A stretch of DNA of 64,000 nt from Allobranchiibius sp. CTAmp26 (GTDB lineage Bacteria > Actinomycetota > Actinomycetes > Actinomycetales > Dermatophilaceae), in the NCBI RefSeq assembly GCF_017565405.1, contig NZ_JAGEKR010000003.1:62001-126000 (forward strand), in the 5' to 3' direction. Made by a program: the position numbers and the translations under genes. Below are positions 17,160 to 27,279 of this stretch, one piece after another (the first letter of the stretch is position 1; the number at the start of each line of letters is the position of its first letter). Under the pieces are notes generated by a model, which saw only the letters and a program-made list of their open reading frames with translations, was not told the origin of the DNA and ran no database searches.

Positions 17160-17594
17160 TCAGGTGCGCTGGCCCCACACGACAAGTGAGGTGCCCGCGC
17201 GTGGCCGGTCGGCCCGCTGCCCTGGCCGCAGGGCGACGATCTGACCGTCCGGACCGACTGCGAAGGTGCGTGCCTGCGCCACGATCCGCGCTTCGTCCAG
17301 ACGCGCGGTGAGTTGCTCGACCTGCGCCTGCAACGTCTCGACCTGCTCTTCCAGCTCCAGGATCCGGGCGATGCCCGCGAGGCTGATGCCCTCCTCCTGT
17401 GAGAGCCGCTGCACCTCGCGCAGCAGCGCCACGTCGCGGCTGGAGTAGCGACGGCCGCCCCCACCGGTGCGCGAGGGCGTCACCAGACCGAGCCGGTCGT
17501 ACTGGCGCAGCGTCTGCGCATGCATCCCGGCCAGCTCGGCGGCGACCGAGATGACGTAGACCGGGGTGTCCTCACCCGGGCGGGCGGATGCCAT
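17160..17594 (-). CDS. hspR: Heat-shock repressor HspR (MerR family)
   Basis: The 144-residue protein has a MerR-type DNA-binding domain (VYVISVAAELAGMHAQTLRQYDRLGLVTPSRT, then the RRYSSRDV wing) and a C-terminal coiled coil (ILELEEQVETLQAQVEQLTARL). HspR represses the dnaK operon by binding HAIR sites, with DnaK as corepressor. The ATG at 17594 is only 4 bases after the dnaJ stop, completing the standard actinobacterial dnaK-grpE-dnaJ-hspR order. Upstream in-frame extension would run into dnaJ and is rejected. Confidence 0.95.
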   Translation of the reverse strand: MASARPGEDTPVYVISVAAELAGMHAQTLRQYDRLGLVTPSRTGGGGRRYSSRDVALLREVQRLSQEEGISLAGIARILELEEQVETLQAQVEQLTARLDEARIVAQARTFAVGPDGQIVALRPGQRADRPRAGTSLVVWGQRT

Positions 17595-17598
17595 GCGG

Positions 17599-18618
17599 TT
17601 AGCCGCGGGCCTTCGCGAACAACTCCGCGCGCGGGTCACCCTCGGCGTCCGCGGCCAGCGTCTCGATGGCCGAGCGGGTCTCGTCCGTCAGTGTCGTCGG
17701 TACGACGACCGACACCGTCGCGATCAGATCGCCGGTCGCGGAGGAGGTCTTGACGCCGCGGCCCTTGACCCGCAGCTTGCGTCCGGACGGCGTGCCCGCG
17801 GCGACCTTGACCTTCACCGGCGCCCCCTCCAGCGTCGGGACGGAGACCGTGGCGCCCAGGGCGGCCTCGGCGAAGGTGACCGGCAGCTCCACGGTCAGGT
17901 TGTTGCCGTCACGGCCGAAGACGGGATGCGGCTCGACGGTGACCCGTAGCAGCAGGTCACCGGCACCGGCCTCCCCCGGCTGCCCCTTGCCGCGCACCCG
18001 GATGGTCTGGCCGTCCTTGACCCCGGCGGGGATCCGCGTCTTGATGGTGGTCCCGTCAGCGGCCTGCAGCGAGACGGTCTGGCCCTCGGCCGCGGACCGG
18101 AAGCTGAGCGTCGTACGCGCCTCGAGGTCCGCGCCGCGGCTGGGCGCACCGAATCCGCCGTACCCGCCGGAGCCCGTGCCGCCGCCGAAGGGCGATCCGC
18201 CGCCCCCGCCGAACCGACCCAGGATGTCGTCGAGGTTGATCTGCTGGCCCCCGGCGCCGCCGGTGGAGTAGCGGGCGCCGCCCGAGCGTGCGCCGCCGAA
18301 CTGGGAGAAGAGGTCCTCGAAGCCGCCCGCGCCGCCGCCGGGCATCCCGCCCGGGCCGCCGGCCGTGAAGCGCGCACCGCCGCCGACCATCTGGCGCAGC
18401 TGGTCGTACTCCTTGCGACGCTCGGCGTCGGACAGCACCGAGTTGGCCTCGCCGATGTCCTTGAACTTCTGCTCCGCGGCGACGTCGCCGGGGTTCTGGT
18501 CCGGGTGCCACGTGCGCGCCAGCTTGCGGTACGCCTTCTTGATCTCTGCGTCCGACGCGTCCTGCGAGACGCCGAGAATCGCGTAGAAGTCCTTCTCCAG
18601 CCAGTCCTGACTTGCCAT
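17599..18618 (-). CDS. dnaJ: Co-chaperone DnaJ, form without zinc finger
   Basis: The 339-residue protein has an N-terminal J domain with HPD (WHPDQNP near residue 37), a long Gly-rich linker (about 75-165) and the C-terminal peptide-binding domains. The four CXXCXGXG zinc motifs of the classic DnaJ are absent, so it is a type II form. The ATG at 18618 has AAGGAGAG upstream. It stimulates DnaK ATPase and delivers substrates. A 118-base gap with a nested inverted repeat separates it from grpE. Confidence 0.93.
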   Translation of the reverse strand: MASQDWLEKDFYAILGVSQDASDAEIKKAYRKLARTWHPDQNPGDVAAEQKFKDIGEANSVLSDAERRKEYDQLRQMVGGGARFTAGGPGGMPGGGAGGFEDLFSQFGGARSGGARYSTGGAGGQQINLDDILGRFGGGGGSPFGGGTGSGGYGGFGAPSRGADLEARTTLSFRSAAEGQTVSLQAADGTTIKTRIPAGVKDGQTIRVRGKGQPGEAGAGDLLLRVTVEPHPVFGRDGNNLTVELPVTFAEAALGATVSVPTLEGAPVKVKVAAGTPSGRKLRVKGRGVKTSSATGDLIATVSVVVPTTLTDETRSAIETLAADAEGDPRAELFAKARG

Positions 18619-18650
18619 CCTCAGCGCTCTCCTTCCGTTGCTTGCTTCAT

Positions 18651-18720
18651 CGAGCGGAGGGGTCCGGTCCCGAGTGGAGGGGTCGTTACCCCTCCGCCCG
18701 AGTGTGGACCCCTCCGCTCG
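18651..18720. repeat. Nested inverted repeat between grpE and dnaJ
   Basis: The outer arms are perfect over 15 bases (18651-18665 and 18706-18720). An inner hairpin GGAGGGGT, CGTT, ACCCCTCC sits at 18676-18695. All arms reuse the GAGGGGT core, so alternative pairings are possible. Inside the operon it could act as partial terminator, RNA stabiliser or processing site, setting lower dnaJ-hspR than dnaK-grpE expression. Confidence 0.8.
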
Positions 18721-18736
18721 ACGGGGTGGGTGGTAC

Positions 18737-19470
18737 CTACTGCGGGTCGGCGACGGCGACCCGGGCCGGCCGGACGACGCGGTCGCCGATCCGGTAGCCG
18801 GGCTGCATCACCTGGACGACGGTGGTGGCCGTGGTGCCGTCCGGAAGGTCGGCCTCCACGTTCATCAACGCCTCGTGCTGCGCCGGGTCGAACGCCTCGC
18901 CGGGCTCTCCGAAGCGCTCCAGGCCGTGCCGGCCCAGGGTCGTCTCCAGCTTGTCGGCGATCTTCTCGAACGGCGTACCGGCCAGGTCACCGTGCTCGCG
19001 CGCCAGGTGGAAGTCGTCGAGCACCGGCAGCAGGGACTCCACGATCCGGGCGGTCTGCGCGTCCCGTTGGGTCTCGCGGTCCCGGTCGACCCGTCGCTTG
19101 TAGTTGACGTACTCCGCCTGGACCCGCCGGACGTCCTCCAACCGCTCCCGCGCGAGCACCGTGTCCGGGTGCTCGTCGGTCAGGGACGAGGCGTCGTCCG
19201 GCACCACGATCGAGGGCTCCGACGGCACGTCCGCCTCCTGCGGGGACGACGGCTGCTTGCCCCCGGGCAGGTCGCCGCCGACCGCGCCGCCGAAGGCACT
19301 GTCGCCGCCAGCAGTCTCTTCCGGGTCGTTACTCACTGAATCTCCTTGCGATTGCTGAACGTTGCGCACCTCCCCCGTCTGCGGGTCGAAGCGACGCTTG
19401 TCGCGGATGACGACCGGCTCGTCCGGTCCGTCCTCCTTGTCGGAGGACGAACCGGGACGATGCTGGTCGG

Positions 19471-19474
<4 letters not shown>
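18737..19474 (-). CDS. grpE: Nucleotide exchange factor GrpE
   Basis: The 245-residue protein has a disordered acidic N-terminal extension of about 105 residues, the long helix ([23 protein letters not shown]) and the C-terminal beta domain with the GrpE signature ([24 protein letters not shown]). It drives ADP release from DnaK. Its ATG overlaps the dnaK stop by 4 bases. It is longer than the E. coli protein because of the N-terminal extension, as is usual in actinobacteria. Confidence 0.96.
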
Positions 19475-21360
<1,886 letters not shown>

Positions 21361-21462
21361 GTTTGGGTGCTCCTCGTTGCTCGGTGCGACCGGTTCTTCC
21401 AGCGGTCGCGGGTTGTCTCATGCGCCGGGTGCCCGGCTAACGCTCAGCCCACCGGACCCGGT

Positions 21463-21545
21463 GAGTTGACTGCCTCAGACTCAACTCCGAGGCATGGCCT
21501 CTTGTCAATTCGAGGCTGCGCTAAGTTGCGTCTACATGGCTCAAC
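21463..21545 (-). promoter_or_regulatory. dnaK promoter region with two HAIR-like HspR sites
   Basis: Two 21-base elements match the HAIR layout (CTTGAGT, 7 bases, ACTCAAG): 21465-21485 GTTGACT-N7-ACTCAAC and 21525-21545 GTTGCGT-N7-GCTCAAC. The first is also inside a 7-base perfect inverted repeat (21463-21469 and 21481-21487). A TTGACA hexamer on the minus strand (21508-21503) between them may be the -35 box; its -10 would fall within the first site. This explains HspR repression of the operon. Confidence 0.8.
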
Positions 21546-21601
21546 TCTCGGGCGTCGCTCGATGTTCCCGTCAGCGACCGCGTTCTGGCGCGCGGTCGAG
21601 C

Positions 21602-22837
21602 TCAGCCGGCGGTCGGGGACTCCGACGCGAGATAGCCGGTGATGCCGTCGACGAGCCGATCCACGTCGTTCTCGTCGGTGTACGGCGCCAGCCCGATCCG
21701 CAGGCCACCGGCGGAGCCGAGCCCGAGATGGTGCGAGGCCTCCCACGCATAGAACGAGCCGGCCGGCGCACTCACGCCGAGCCCCGCCAGATGGGTGCTG
21801 ATCCGTGTGCAGTCGTGGCCGGCGAAGGTGACGAGCAGCGTCGGTGTACGCCGCGCGGCCCTGGAGTGGATCGTGACCCCCGGCAACTCGCTCAACGCGG
21901 CTTCGAGCACGCCTCGCAGGCGGTCCTCGTGCCCCTCCATGGCGTGGGCGCTGCGGGCCAGCGCTTCGCGCCGGGTGCCCTCACCAGGCACCACACCGGC
22001 GATGAAGTCGAGCGCGGCCGTCGTGCCCGCCATCAGCTCGTAGGGCAGCGTGCCCAGCTCGAAGCGCTCGGGGACCTGATCGGCCGACGGCAGGAGCTTG
22101 TCCGGGTGCAGGCCTGCCAGCAGATCGGCCCGCCCGGTCAGCGCGCCGCAGTGCGGCCCGAAGAACTTGTACGGCGAGCACGCGAAGAAATCCGCACCGA
22201 GGGCCTGCACGTCCACGAAGGAGTGCGCGGCGTAGTGGACCCCGTCGACGTAGAGCAGGGCACCGGCCGCGTGCACCAGCGCTGCGATCGCGGGCACGTC
22301 GGGCATCGTCCCGATCAGGTTGGACGCCGCGGTCACCGCCACCAGCCGCGTACGGGAGCTGAGCAGTGCACCGACCGCATCAGGGTCGAGCTCCCCTGTG
22401 GCCGGGTCGAATTCAACCCATCGGACGGTCACGCCGGCAGCTGCGGCCGCGAGCACCCACGGCCGGATGTTGGCGTCGTGATCGAGCCGGCTGACGATGA
22501 TCTCGTCCCCCGGCGACCACGTGGCGGCCAGCGTCCGGGCCATCTCGAAGGTCAGTGCCGTCATGCTGCGCCCGAAGATCACAGTGTCGGCGGCGACCCC
22601 CATCAGGTCGCCGAGCGCGCTCCGGCACTCCTGCACCACCCGATCGGCGTTCCGCTCGGCGTCGGTGTTGACGCCGCGGTTGGAGATGTCGCTGAGCATG
22701 GTGCTCGCGACGGCACGACCGACGGCCTCCGGCGTCTGGGACCCGCCGGGGCCGTCGAAGTGCGCCGTGCCCGCCCGTAGGGACGGGAAGTGCGCGCGCA
22801 GCGCGGATACGTCGAGGTCTGTCGCGGTGGTCGTCAC
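21602..22837 (-). CDS. Cysteine desulfurase-like PLP enzyme (class V aminotransferase)
   Basis: The product of about 411 residues matches the cysteine desulfurase-like group. It opens HFDGPGGSQTP, has an ASNLIGT segment and DGVHYAAH with the PLP-contact Asp, and the expected PLP lysine in ACSPYKFFGPHCG. Candidate starts are GTG codons at 22879, 22846 and 22837. I prefer 22837 because TAGCGT at 22850-22845 would give a leaderless transcript; no ribosome site is visible at any of them. The active-site Cys region of true SufS is not obvious. The substrate is uncertain. Confidence 0.8.
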   Translation of the reverse strand: MTTTATDLDVSALRAHFPSLRAGTAHFDGPGGSQTPEAVGRAVASTMLSDISNRGVNTDAERNADRVVQECRSALGDLMGVAADTVIFGRSMTALTFEMARTLAATWSPGDEIIVSRLDHDANIRPWVLAAAAAGVTVRWVEFDPATGELDPDAVGALLSSRTRLVAVTAASNLIGTMPDVPAIAALVHAAGALLYVDGVHYAAHSFVDVQALGADFFACSPYKFFGPHCGALTGRADLLAGLHPDKLLPSADQVPERFELGTLPYELMAGTTAALDFIAGVVPGEGTRREALARSAHAMEGHEDRLRGVLEAALSELPGVTIHSRAARRTPTLLVTFAGHDCTRISTHLAGLGVSAPAGSFYAWEASHHLGLGSAGGLRIGLAPYTDENDVDRLVDGITGYLASESPTAG

Positions 22838-22884
22838 CGTCGCCACGCTAGCGAGCCACCCGGCGTACGGGTGGCGCACCGCCC

Positions 22885-22940
22885 GAGATCCGGGTTCGGG
22901 AGGGTGTCACGCTTCGGACACCGTCCCGAACCCGGATCTC
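22885..22940. terminator. Long hairpin between two leftward genes
   Basis: The outer arms are perfect over 17 bases (22885-22901 and 22924-22940). One mismatched pair follows, then 6 more paired bases (22903-22908 GGTGTC with 22917-22922 GACACC) around an 8-base loop. It lies 20 bases after the stop of the DUF1801 gene. There is no T run. It would act as an effective transcription stop or RNA end protector. Confidence 0.75.
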
Positions 22941-22960
22941 ACGGCGCGCCGCCGCACGAG

Positions 22961-23434
22961 TCAGTGACGCGTGGCGCGCTCGATGAGCTTCGTGAACTCC
23001 ACGATGTCGGCGTCGGTCAGCCGGGTCACCGCGTACTCGGTCGGCCAGACGTGGCCGTCGTCGAGGGTGGCGACGTCGCTGAAGCCGAACGTCGCGTAGC
23101 GCGCGCCGAACTTCTCGGCCGGTTTGAAGAAGCAGATGACCTTGCCGTCGCGCGCGTACGCCGGCATGCCGTACCAGGTCTTCGAGTCCAGGTCGGGGGC
23201 CACCTCGGCGACGATCGCGTGGATGCGCTCGGCCAGCGACCGGTCGTCCGGGCCCATCTCGGCGATCTTGTCCAGGCAGGCCTGCGCCTCGTCGGCCTTC
23301 TTCTCGCCCTTGCGGCCGCTCGACCGTAGCTCCGCAGAGCGTTCCTTCATGGCGGCGCGCTCGGCCGCGGTGAAGCCTGACGTGCTCCTCTTGGTCGAGT
23401 CGGCCTTCTTCGTAGCTGCGGTCCCGTCGGCCAT
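22961..23434 (-). CDS. DUF1801 family protein
   Basis: The 157-residue product has a Lys/Ala-rich N-terminal tail of about 55 residues, then the DUF1801/YdhG-like domain with KTWYGMPAYARDGKVICFFKPAEKFGARYATFGF. The ATG at 23434 has GAGGAG nearby. The fold is thought to bind small ligands or metal; the role is unknown. The strongly charged N-terminus resembles tails that bind nucleic acid, but that is only an impression. Confidence 0.8.
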   Translation of the reverse strand: MADGTAATKKADSTKRSTSGFTAAERAAMKERSAELRSSGRKGEKKADEAQACLDKIAEMGPDDRSLAERIHAIVAEVAPDLDSKTWYGMPAYARDGKVICFFKPAEKFGARYATFGFSDVATLDDGHVWPTEYAVTRLTDADIVEFTKLIERATRH

Positions 23435-23664
23435 GCCGGCTCTCCTCGAATCTCGTTGTGATGGTGAGGATCACGCTACTCAGCCGCGCGCCGCATGCTT
23501 CTCGATTCCTGACCACTTCCCGAGAAGCCCTGGGCGGTCGTCCGGCGGTCGTCCACGGCGCGGAGGTGCCCTGCGCGAGGAGCCGGTGCCTCACGGCGGT
23601 CGAAATAGGGCCGATTCGAGCCTTCGCTCCTCCGGCAGGCGACGAGCATGGCTACCTTCGACCT

Positions 23665-24120
23665 ATGCCCCATGCCGCCGACGCCCGAGCAGCCGACCTC
23701 ACCGAGATCGATGGGCTCGCCGGGGCCTTCTTCGAGGCGTTCACCTCGGGGCCCGACGTCGCGGAGCGGCTGGACAGGATGCGCGCTTCGTTCCTCTCCG
23801 GGGCGGTCATCGTGCGGACCTGCGGAGGGTCACCGACGGTGTACGACGTCGACGGGTTCATCGCCCCTCGCCAGGAGCTGCTGACGGGCGGTTCGCTGGT
23901 GGACTTCCGCGAGTGGGAGCTGTCCGCCCGCACCGAGATCTTCGGCGACGTCGCCCAACGATGGAGCACCTACGCCAAGTCGGGGGTGCAGGACGGCAAA
24001 CCGTTCGCCGGGCGTGGAGCCAAGACGACGCAGTACGTCCGGACACCGCAGGGTTGGCGGATCAGCGCACTCGCGTGGGACGACGAACGGGACGGGCTTT
24101 CGTTCGAGGACCAGGAATGA
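23665..24120 (+). CDS. NTF2-like (SnoaL-type) protein
   Basis: The 151-residue product has the length and pattern of an NTF2-like fold: N-terminal helices (LTEIDGLAGAFFEAFTS), then a beta sheet ending QYVRTPQGWRISALAWDDER. Upstream in-frame extension gives an Arg/Ala-rich unlikely sequence. The ATG at 23665 has no ribosome site, but TACCTT lies about 8 bases before it, which suggests a leaderless transcript. It overlaps the epoxide hydrolase gene by 4 bases (ATGA), so the two are coupled. Confidence 0.75.
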   Translation: MPHAADARAADLTEIDGLAGAFFEAFTSGPDVAERLDRMRASFLSGAVIVRTCGGSPTVYDVDGFIAPRQELLTGGSLVDFREWELSARTEIFGDVAQRWSTYAKSGVQDGKPFAGRGAKTTQYVRTPQGWRISALAWDDERDGLSFEDQE

Positions 24121-25307
24121 CCGTGGACGCGCAGGTGACCCTCACCTCGACGTCCCCGACCTTCGACCCTCAGGTCCTGGCCGACCTGCGCGACCGCCTG
24201 GACCGCACGCGGCGCCCGACCGGACCGGACGAGGACTGGGCGCGCGGCGTACCGGGCGCGTGGCTGGACGACCTGCTGGCCGACTGGCGCGACTTCGATG
24301 TGCCCGCGCTGCAGGAGCGCCTGTCGCGGGCGCGACACCTGCGTGCCGACATCGACGGTCGTGGCGTGCACGTGGTGATAGCCGAGGGTCGCGGACCGGA
24401 TCCGCTACCGCTGCTGCTGTGCAACGGGTGGCCCAGCTCGTTCCTGGAATACCTCGACGCCCTCCCCCTGCTCACCGACCCCGGTGCGCACGGTGGCGAT
24501 CCGAGCGACGCGTTCACCGTCATCGCGCCGGCGCTGCCCGGCTTCGGCCTCTCCGACGCGCCTCCCCCCGGCGGCTTGGGTCAGGCGCAGGTCGCGCGGC
24601 TCTGGCACGACCTGATGAGCGTGGGTTTCGGCCATCAGCGGTACGTCGCGCACGGCAGCGACCTGGGTGCCGGCATCGTCATGCAACTCGCGCGCGCCCA
24701 ACCGGATGCCGTCGCCGGCATCCACCTGGCGACGCCCGGGCTGCCGCTGCCACCGCGACCGTGGACGGACGCCGAGGCGGCGTACGCGCGCGCCGTCGAC
24801 TCGTGGACCGCCGCGGAGGGCAGTTACGCCCACCAGCACGCCACCAAGCCCAACACCGCTGCGGCCGCACTGCAGGACTCACCTGCCGGCTTGGCTGCCT
24901 GGGTCGCGGAGAAGGTCGTGGCCTGGAGTCCGCAGACGGACACCGGCGACACGACGTTCCCCAGAGACGTTCTGCTGGCGACCCTGACGCTCTACTGGGC
25001 CACCGGCACCATCGGCACCTCGATGCTGCCGTACTGGAACTTCGGCCACGGCGGCCGCGAGCTGCCCGATCCACGGCAACGCCCCGCGGTCCCGACGGCC
25101 ATCACCAACTTCGGTGGCGAACGCATTCCGTTGCCCCCGGCCCCGAGAGATCTCGCGGAGCGATACGTGCAGGTCTCCGACTGGCACGAGTACGACCGGG
25201 GTGGGCACTTCCCCGCCGCCTGCGAGCCGCAACTGTTCGCCGAGACTCTGCGCGCGGTGTTCCGCCCGGCGCGCGGAAACATCTCGTCGGCCGATGCCCC
25301 GCCCTGA
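24117..25307 (+). CDS. Epoxide hydrolase (alpha/beta hydrolase with EHN domain)
   Basis: The 396-residue product has the epoxide hydrolase N-terminal domain followed by an alpha/beta hydrolase fold. The oxyanion segment NGWPSSFLEY is near residue 102, the nucleophile Asp is in HGSDLGAG near 181, and the final His is in GGHFPAACEP near 364. This layout fits juvenile-hormone/microsomal-type epoxide hydrolases, which open epoxides to diols. It is coupled to the NTF2-like gene, which may be a partner (some limonene-type epoxide hydrolases are NTF2-like, though this one is not clearly so). The substrate is unknown. Confidence 0.85.
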   Translation: MTVDAQVTLTSTSPTFDPQVLADLRDRLDRTRRPTGPDEDWARGVPGAWLDDLLADWRDFDVPALQERLSRARHLRADIDGRGVHVVIAEGRGPDPLPLLLCNGWPSSFLEYLDALPLLTDPGAHGGDPSDAFTVIAPALPGFGLSDAPPPGGLGQAQVARLWHDLMSVGFGHQRYVAHGSDLGAGIVMQLARAQPDAVAGIHLATPGLPLPPRPWTDAEAAYARAVDSWTAAEGSYAHQHATKPNTAAAALQDSPAGLAAWVAEKVVAWSPQTDTGDTTFPRDVLLATLTLYWATGTIGTSMLPYWNFGHGGRELPDPRQRPAVPTAITNFGGERIPLPPAPRDLAERYVQVSDWHEYDRGGHFPAACEPQLFAETLRAVFRPARGNISSADAPP

Positions 25308-25385
25308 CGCTCGATCCGTCATTTGTTTGCGAACCATCCGACTCGGATACCTCTCACACACACCCCCGAGCTTCAAGGAGCACCC

Positions 25386-25820
25386 ATGGCCATCGTCTCG
25401 TCCACCGGTTTCGCCCACGTCCGTCTCACCGTCACCGATATCGCGCGCTCGAAGGCTTTCTACGACAGCGTTTTCGGGTGGCCGGTCGCGGCGGACCAGT
25501 CGGACAAGGTGGACGAGCCGGGTGTCCGAGACTCCCAGGAGCAGATCTACGGGGGCACCGTCTACCAGACCCCGTCGGGCGCCCTCCTCGGACTTCGCCC
25601 GGTCGCGGCGGCCGGTGACACCTTCGATTCCGAGCGGACCGGGCTGGACCACGTCAGCTTCGCGGTCGGTTCGCGCGCGGAGCTCGTCGCGGCGCGGGAC
25701 GCGCTCGAGGAGATGGGCGCCCCGCACGGCGAGGTCACCGATCTGTCCGACTTCGGCCTGGCGATCCTGTCCTTCTCCGACCCGGACGGCGTGCATCTGG
25801 AACTGACCGCCGAACTCTGA
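25386..25820 (+). CDS. VOC (glyoxalase/bleomycin resistance fold) protein
   Basis: The 144-residue product has two beta-alpha-beta-beta-beta modules: FAHVRLTVTDIARSKAFYDSVFGWPV and LDHVSFAVGSRAELVAARDAL...LSFSDPDGVHLEL. His near residue 11, and a C-terminal Glu in HLEL, are candidate metal ligands. AAGGAG at 25375-25380 supports the ATG at 25386. It follows the epoxide hydrolase by 78 bases. Its reaction cannot be assigned. Confidence 0.85.
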   Translation: MAIVSSTGFAHVRLTVTDIARSKAFYDSVFGWPVAADQSDKVDEPGVRDSQEQIYGGTVYQTPSGALLGLRPVAAAGDTFDSERTGLDHVSFAVGSRAELVAARDALEEMGAPHGEVTDLSDFGLAILSFSDPDGVHLELTAEL

Positions 25821-25839
25821 GCGGACCTCCGCTCGCCGC

Positions 25840-27201
25840 TCAGTCGGTCTGGATCCACGGGTGCGGATCGTCCCGCATCCGGCGAGCGAACCGTCCCCGC
25901 GTGCCGGGCGGATCCGGCAGCTCGGCCCAGCCGTTCATCTCCGGTTCGCCACCATCCATGCTCACGGTCCCGAAGTGGGCGCCCTGGGGCGGGCGCAGCT
26001 CGGGTGGCACCCGCAGCAGCCAGTTCTCGTCGATCTGCGCCGGTACGTCGGTCGGTGCGTGGCCGGTCGCGCGCCAGAGCCGTGCCCGCTGCGGTGACAG
26101 GCCCGCGGCGGTCCACGCGATCGCGTCGTCTGCCGAGAACCCGTGGTAGATCCAGTCGCACCGGTCCGCGCGGACCGTGGCGTCGTCGAAAGCACGGGCC
26201 TGCGCGACGGTCAGGTCGGGATCGCAGCGCAGCAGTTCGTAGGTGTCCTGGGCGGAGAACCCGGCGCCCCGCCACGCGTCCGCCCGCCCGACCCCGACGT
26301 ACTCGAGCATGCCGGCGTCGTACAGATCGAAACCGGCGTCGAGGAAACGGCGCACCTCCGCCAGATCGCGGTCGACGAAGGCCGCTGCGTCGGAGGGTGG
26401 GTCGCCCGGCAACGCGTGGCGATGCCAGTCGCGCACGAAGTCGACGATGTCCTCGTCGAACAGCTCCGCCGATGACATCCACGCGACGAGCGCCCGCGAC
26501 GACAGCCCGGTCTGCTCACACCACCGATCGAGCTCGGCAGGCTCGATCTCCCATTCGTCCAACAGCCGAGCGGCCCGGTCTGCACCGACGGATCGGACCG
26601 GATCGACCGGCAATTCGCGACGGATCGCGTCGGCGACCTGCTCCTGCGACATCGCCATGACGTCGCAGCCCGTCCGGTAGTAGTCCGGCGGACTCATCCG
26701 CCTGCGACCGTCGGCACGGCGGGTGATCAGGCGCAGCACGTCCCCGGTGTGGATGCCGTGCCACGGCGATCGCACCAGCCATACGCGTCCACCTGGCGGC
26801 GGTGGCAGGCCGGCACTGCGCGCCTCGGCAGCAACGTCCTCGTCCCGGGACCACGCCCGCGGGCCGCTCGTCTCGCGCGGGCGGATCCAGCGGTAGTACT
26901 CCGATGTCGACCGGCCCGGATCCCAGGTGGGCGGCGTACGGTCCGCCACCCAGCACCGGTGTTCGGCGGGCCACAGCGCGGGCACCAGGTATTCGCTCGG
27001 CGCATCCGACAGGCGGGTCCACCCCTGATCGATCAGTGCCTCGACCTCGGGCAACTCTTCCGGTTCGACGTAGTCGGCGTCGACCCGCAGGGGGACACCG
27101 GTGCGCACCACCTCGGCGTGCGCGGCGAGTCCGCTCGGCAGCGGCGGCTGCCGAGTCGTTGCGGCCGGTTGGTCGACACCCCAGGGATCCTCCACGCCCA
27201 C
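25840..27201 (-). CDS. Unknown protein with Trp-rich helical repeats
   Basis: I do not recognise this 453-residue protein. It is acidic and very rich in Trp and Asp, without signal peptide or membrane segment. The middle and C-terminal parts (about 200-390) contain repeated helical units of the style AWRGAGFSAQDTYELL, WIYHGFSADDAIAWTAAG and AAGLSPQRARLWRATG, in which a GFS/GLS turn precedes a helix ending in Trp. This looks like a small helical-repeat scaffold. It has its own transcription unit, convergent with the VOC gene 20 bases away. Confidence 0.75.
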   Translation of the reverse strand: MGVEDPWGVDQPAATTRQPPLPSGLAAHAEVVRTGVPLRVDADYVEPEELPEVEALIDQGWTRLSDAPSEYLVPALWPAEHRCWVADRTPPTWDPGRSTSEYYRWIRPRETSGPRAWSRDEDVAAEARSAGLPPPPGGRVWLVRSPWHGIHTGDVLRLITRRADGRRRMSPPDYYRTGCDVMAMSQEQVADAIRRELPVDPVRSVGADRAARLLDEWEIEPAELDRWCEQTGLSSRALVAWMSSAELFDEDIVDFVRDWHRHALPGDPPSDAAAFVDRDLAEVRRFLDAGFDLYDAGMLEYVGVGRADAWRGAGFSAQDTYELLRCDPDLTVAQARAFDDATVRADRCDWIYHGFSADDAIAWTAAGLSPQRARLWRATGHAPTDVPAQIDENWLLRVPPELRPPQGAHFGTVSMDGGEPEMNGWAELPDPPGTRGRFARRMRDDPHPWIQTD

Positions 27202-27279
27202 ATCCTGGCGCGTAGGCGTCGACGAGGCGGTCGATTCGACCCGAGCAGGTGCGATCCCCGATGTACGCCGCTGCGGGCC

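Noticed and set aside
17599-18618. DnaJ damaged by loss of the zinc-finger domain
   Set aside because: The frame is intact and type II DnaJ proteins without zinc finger in the dnaK operon are normal for many actinobacteria.
18651-18720. Small RNA gene
   Set aside because: No promoter or terminator of its own is visible; it fits better as an intra-operon RNA structure.
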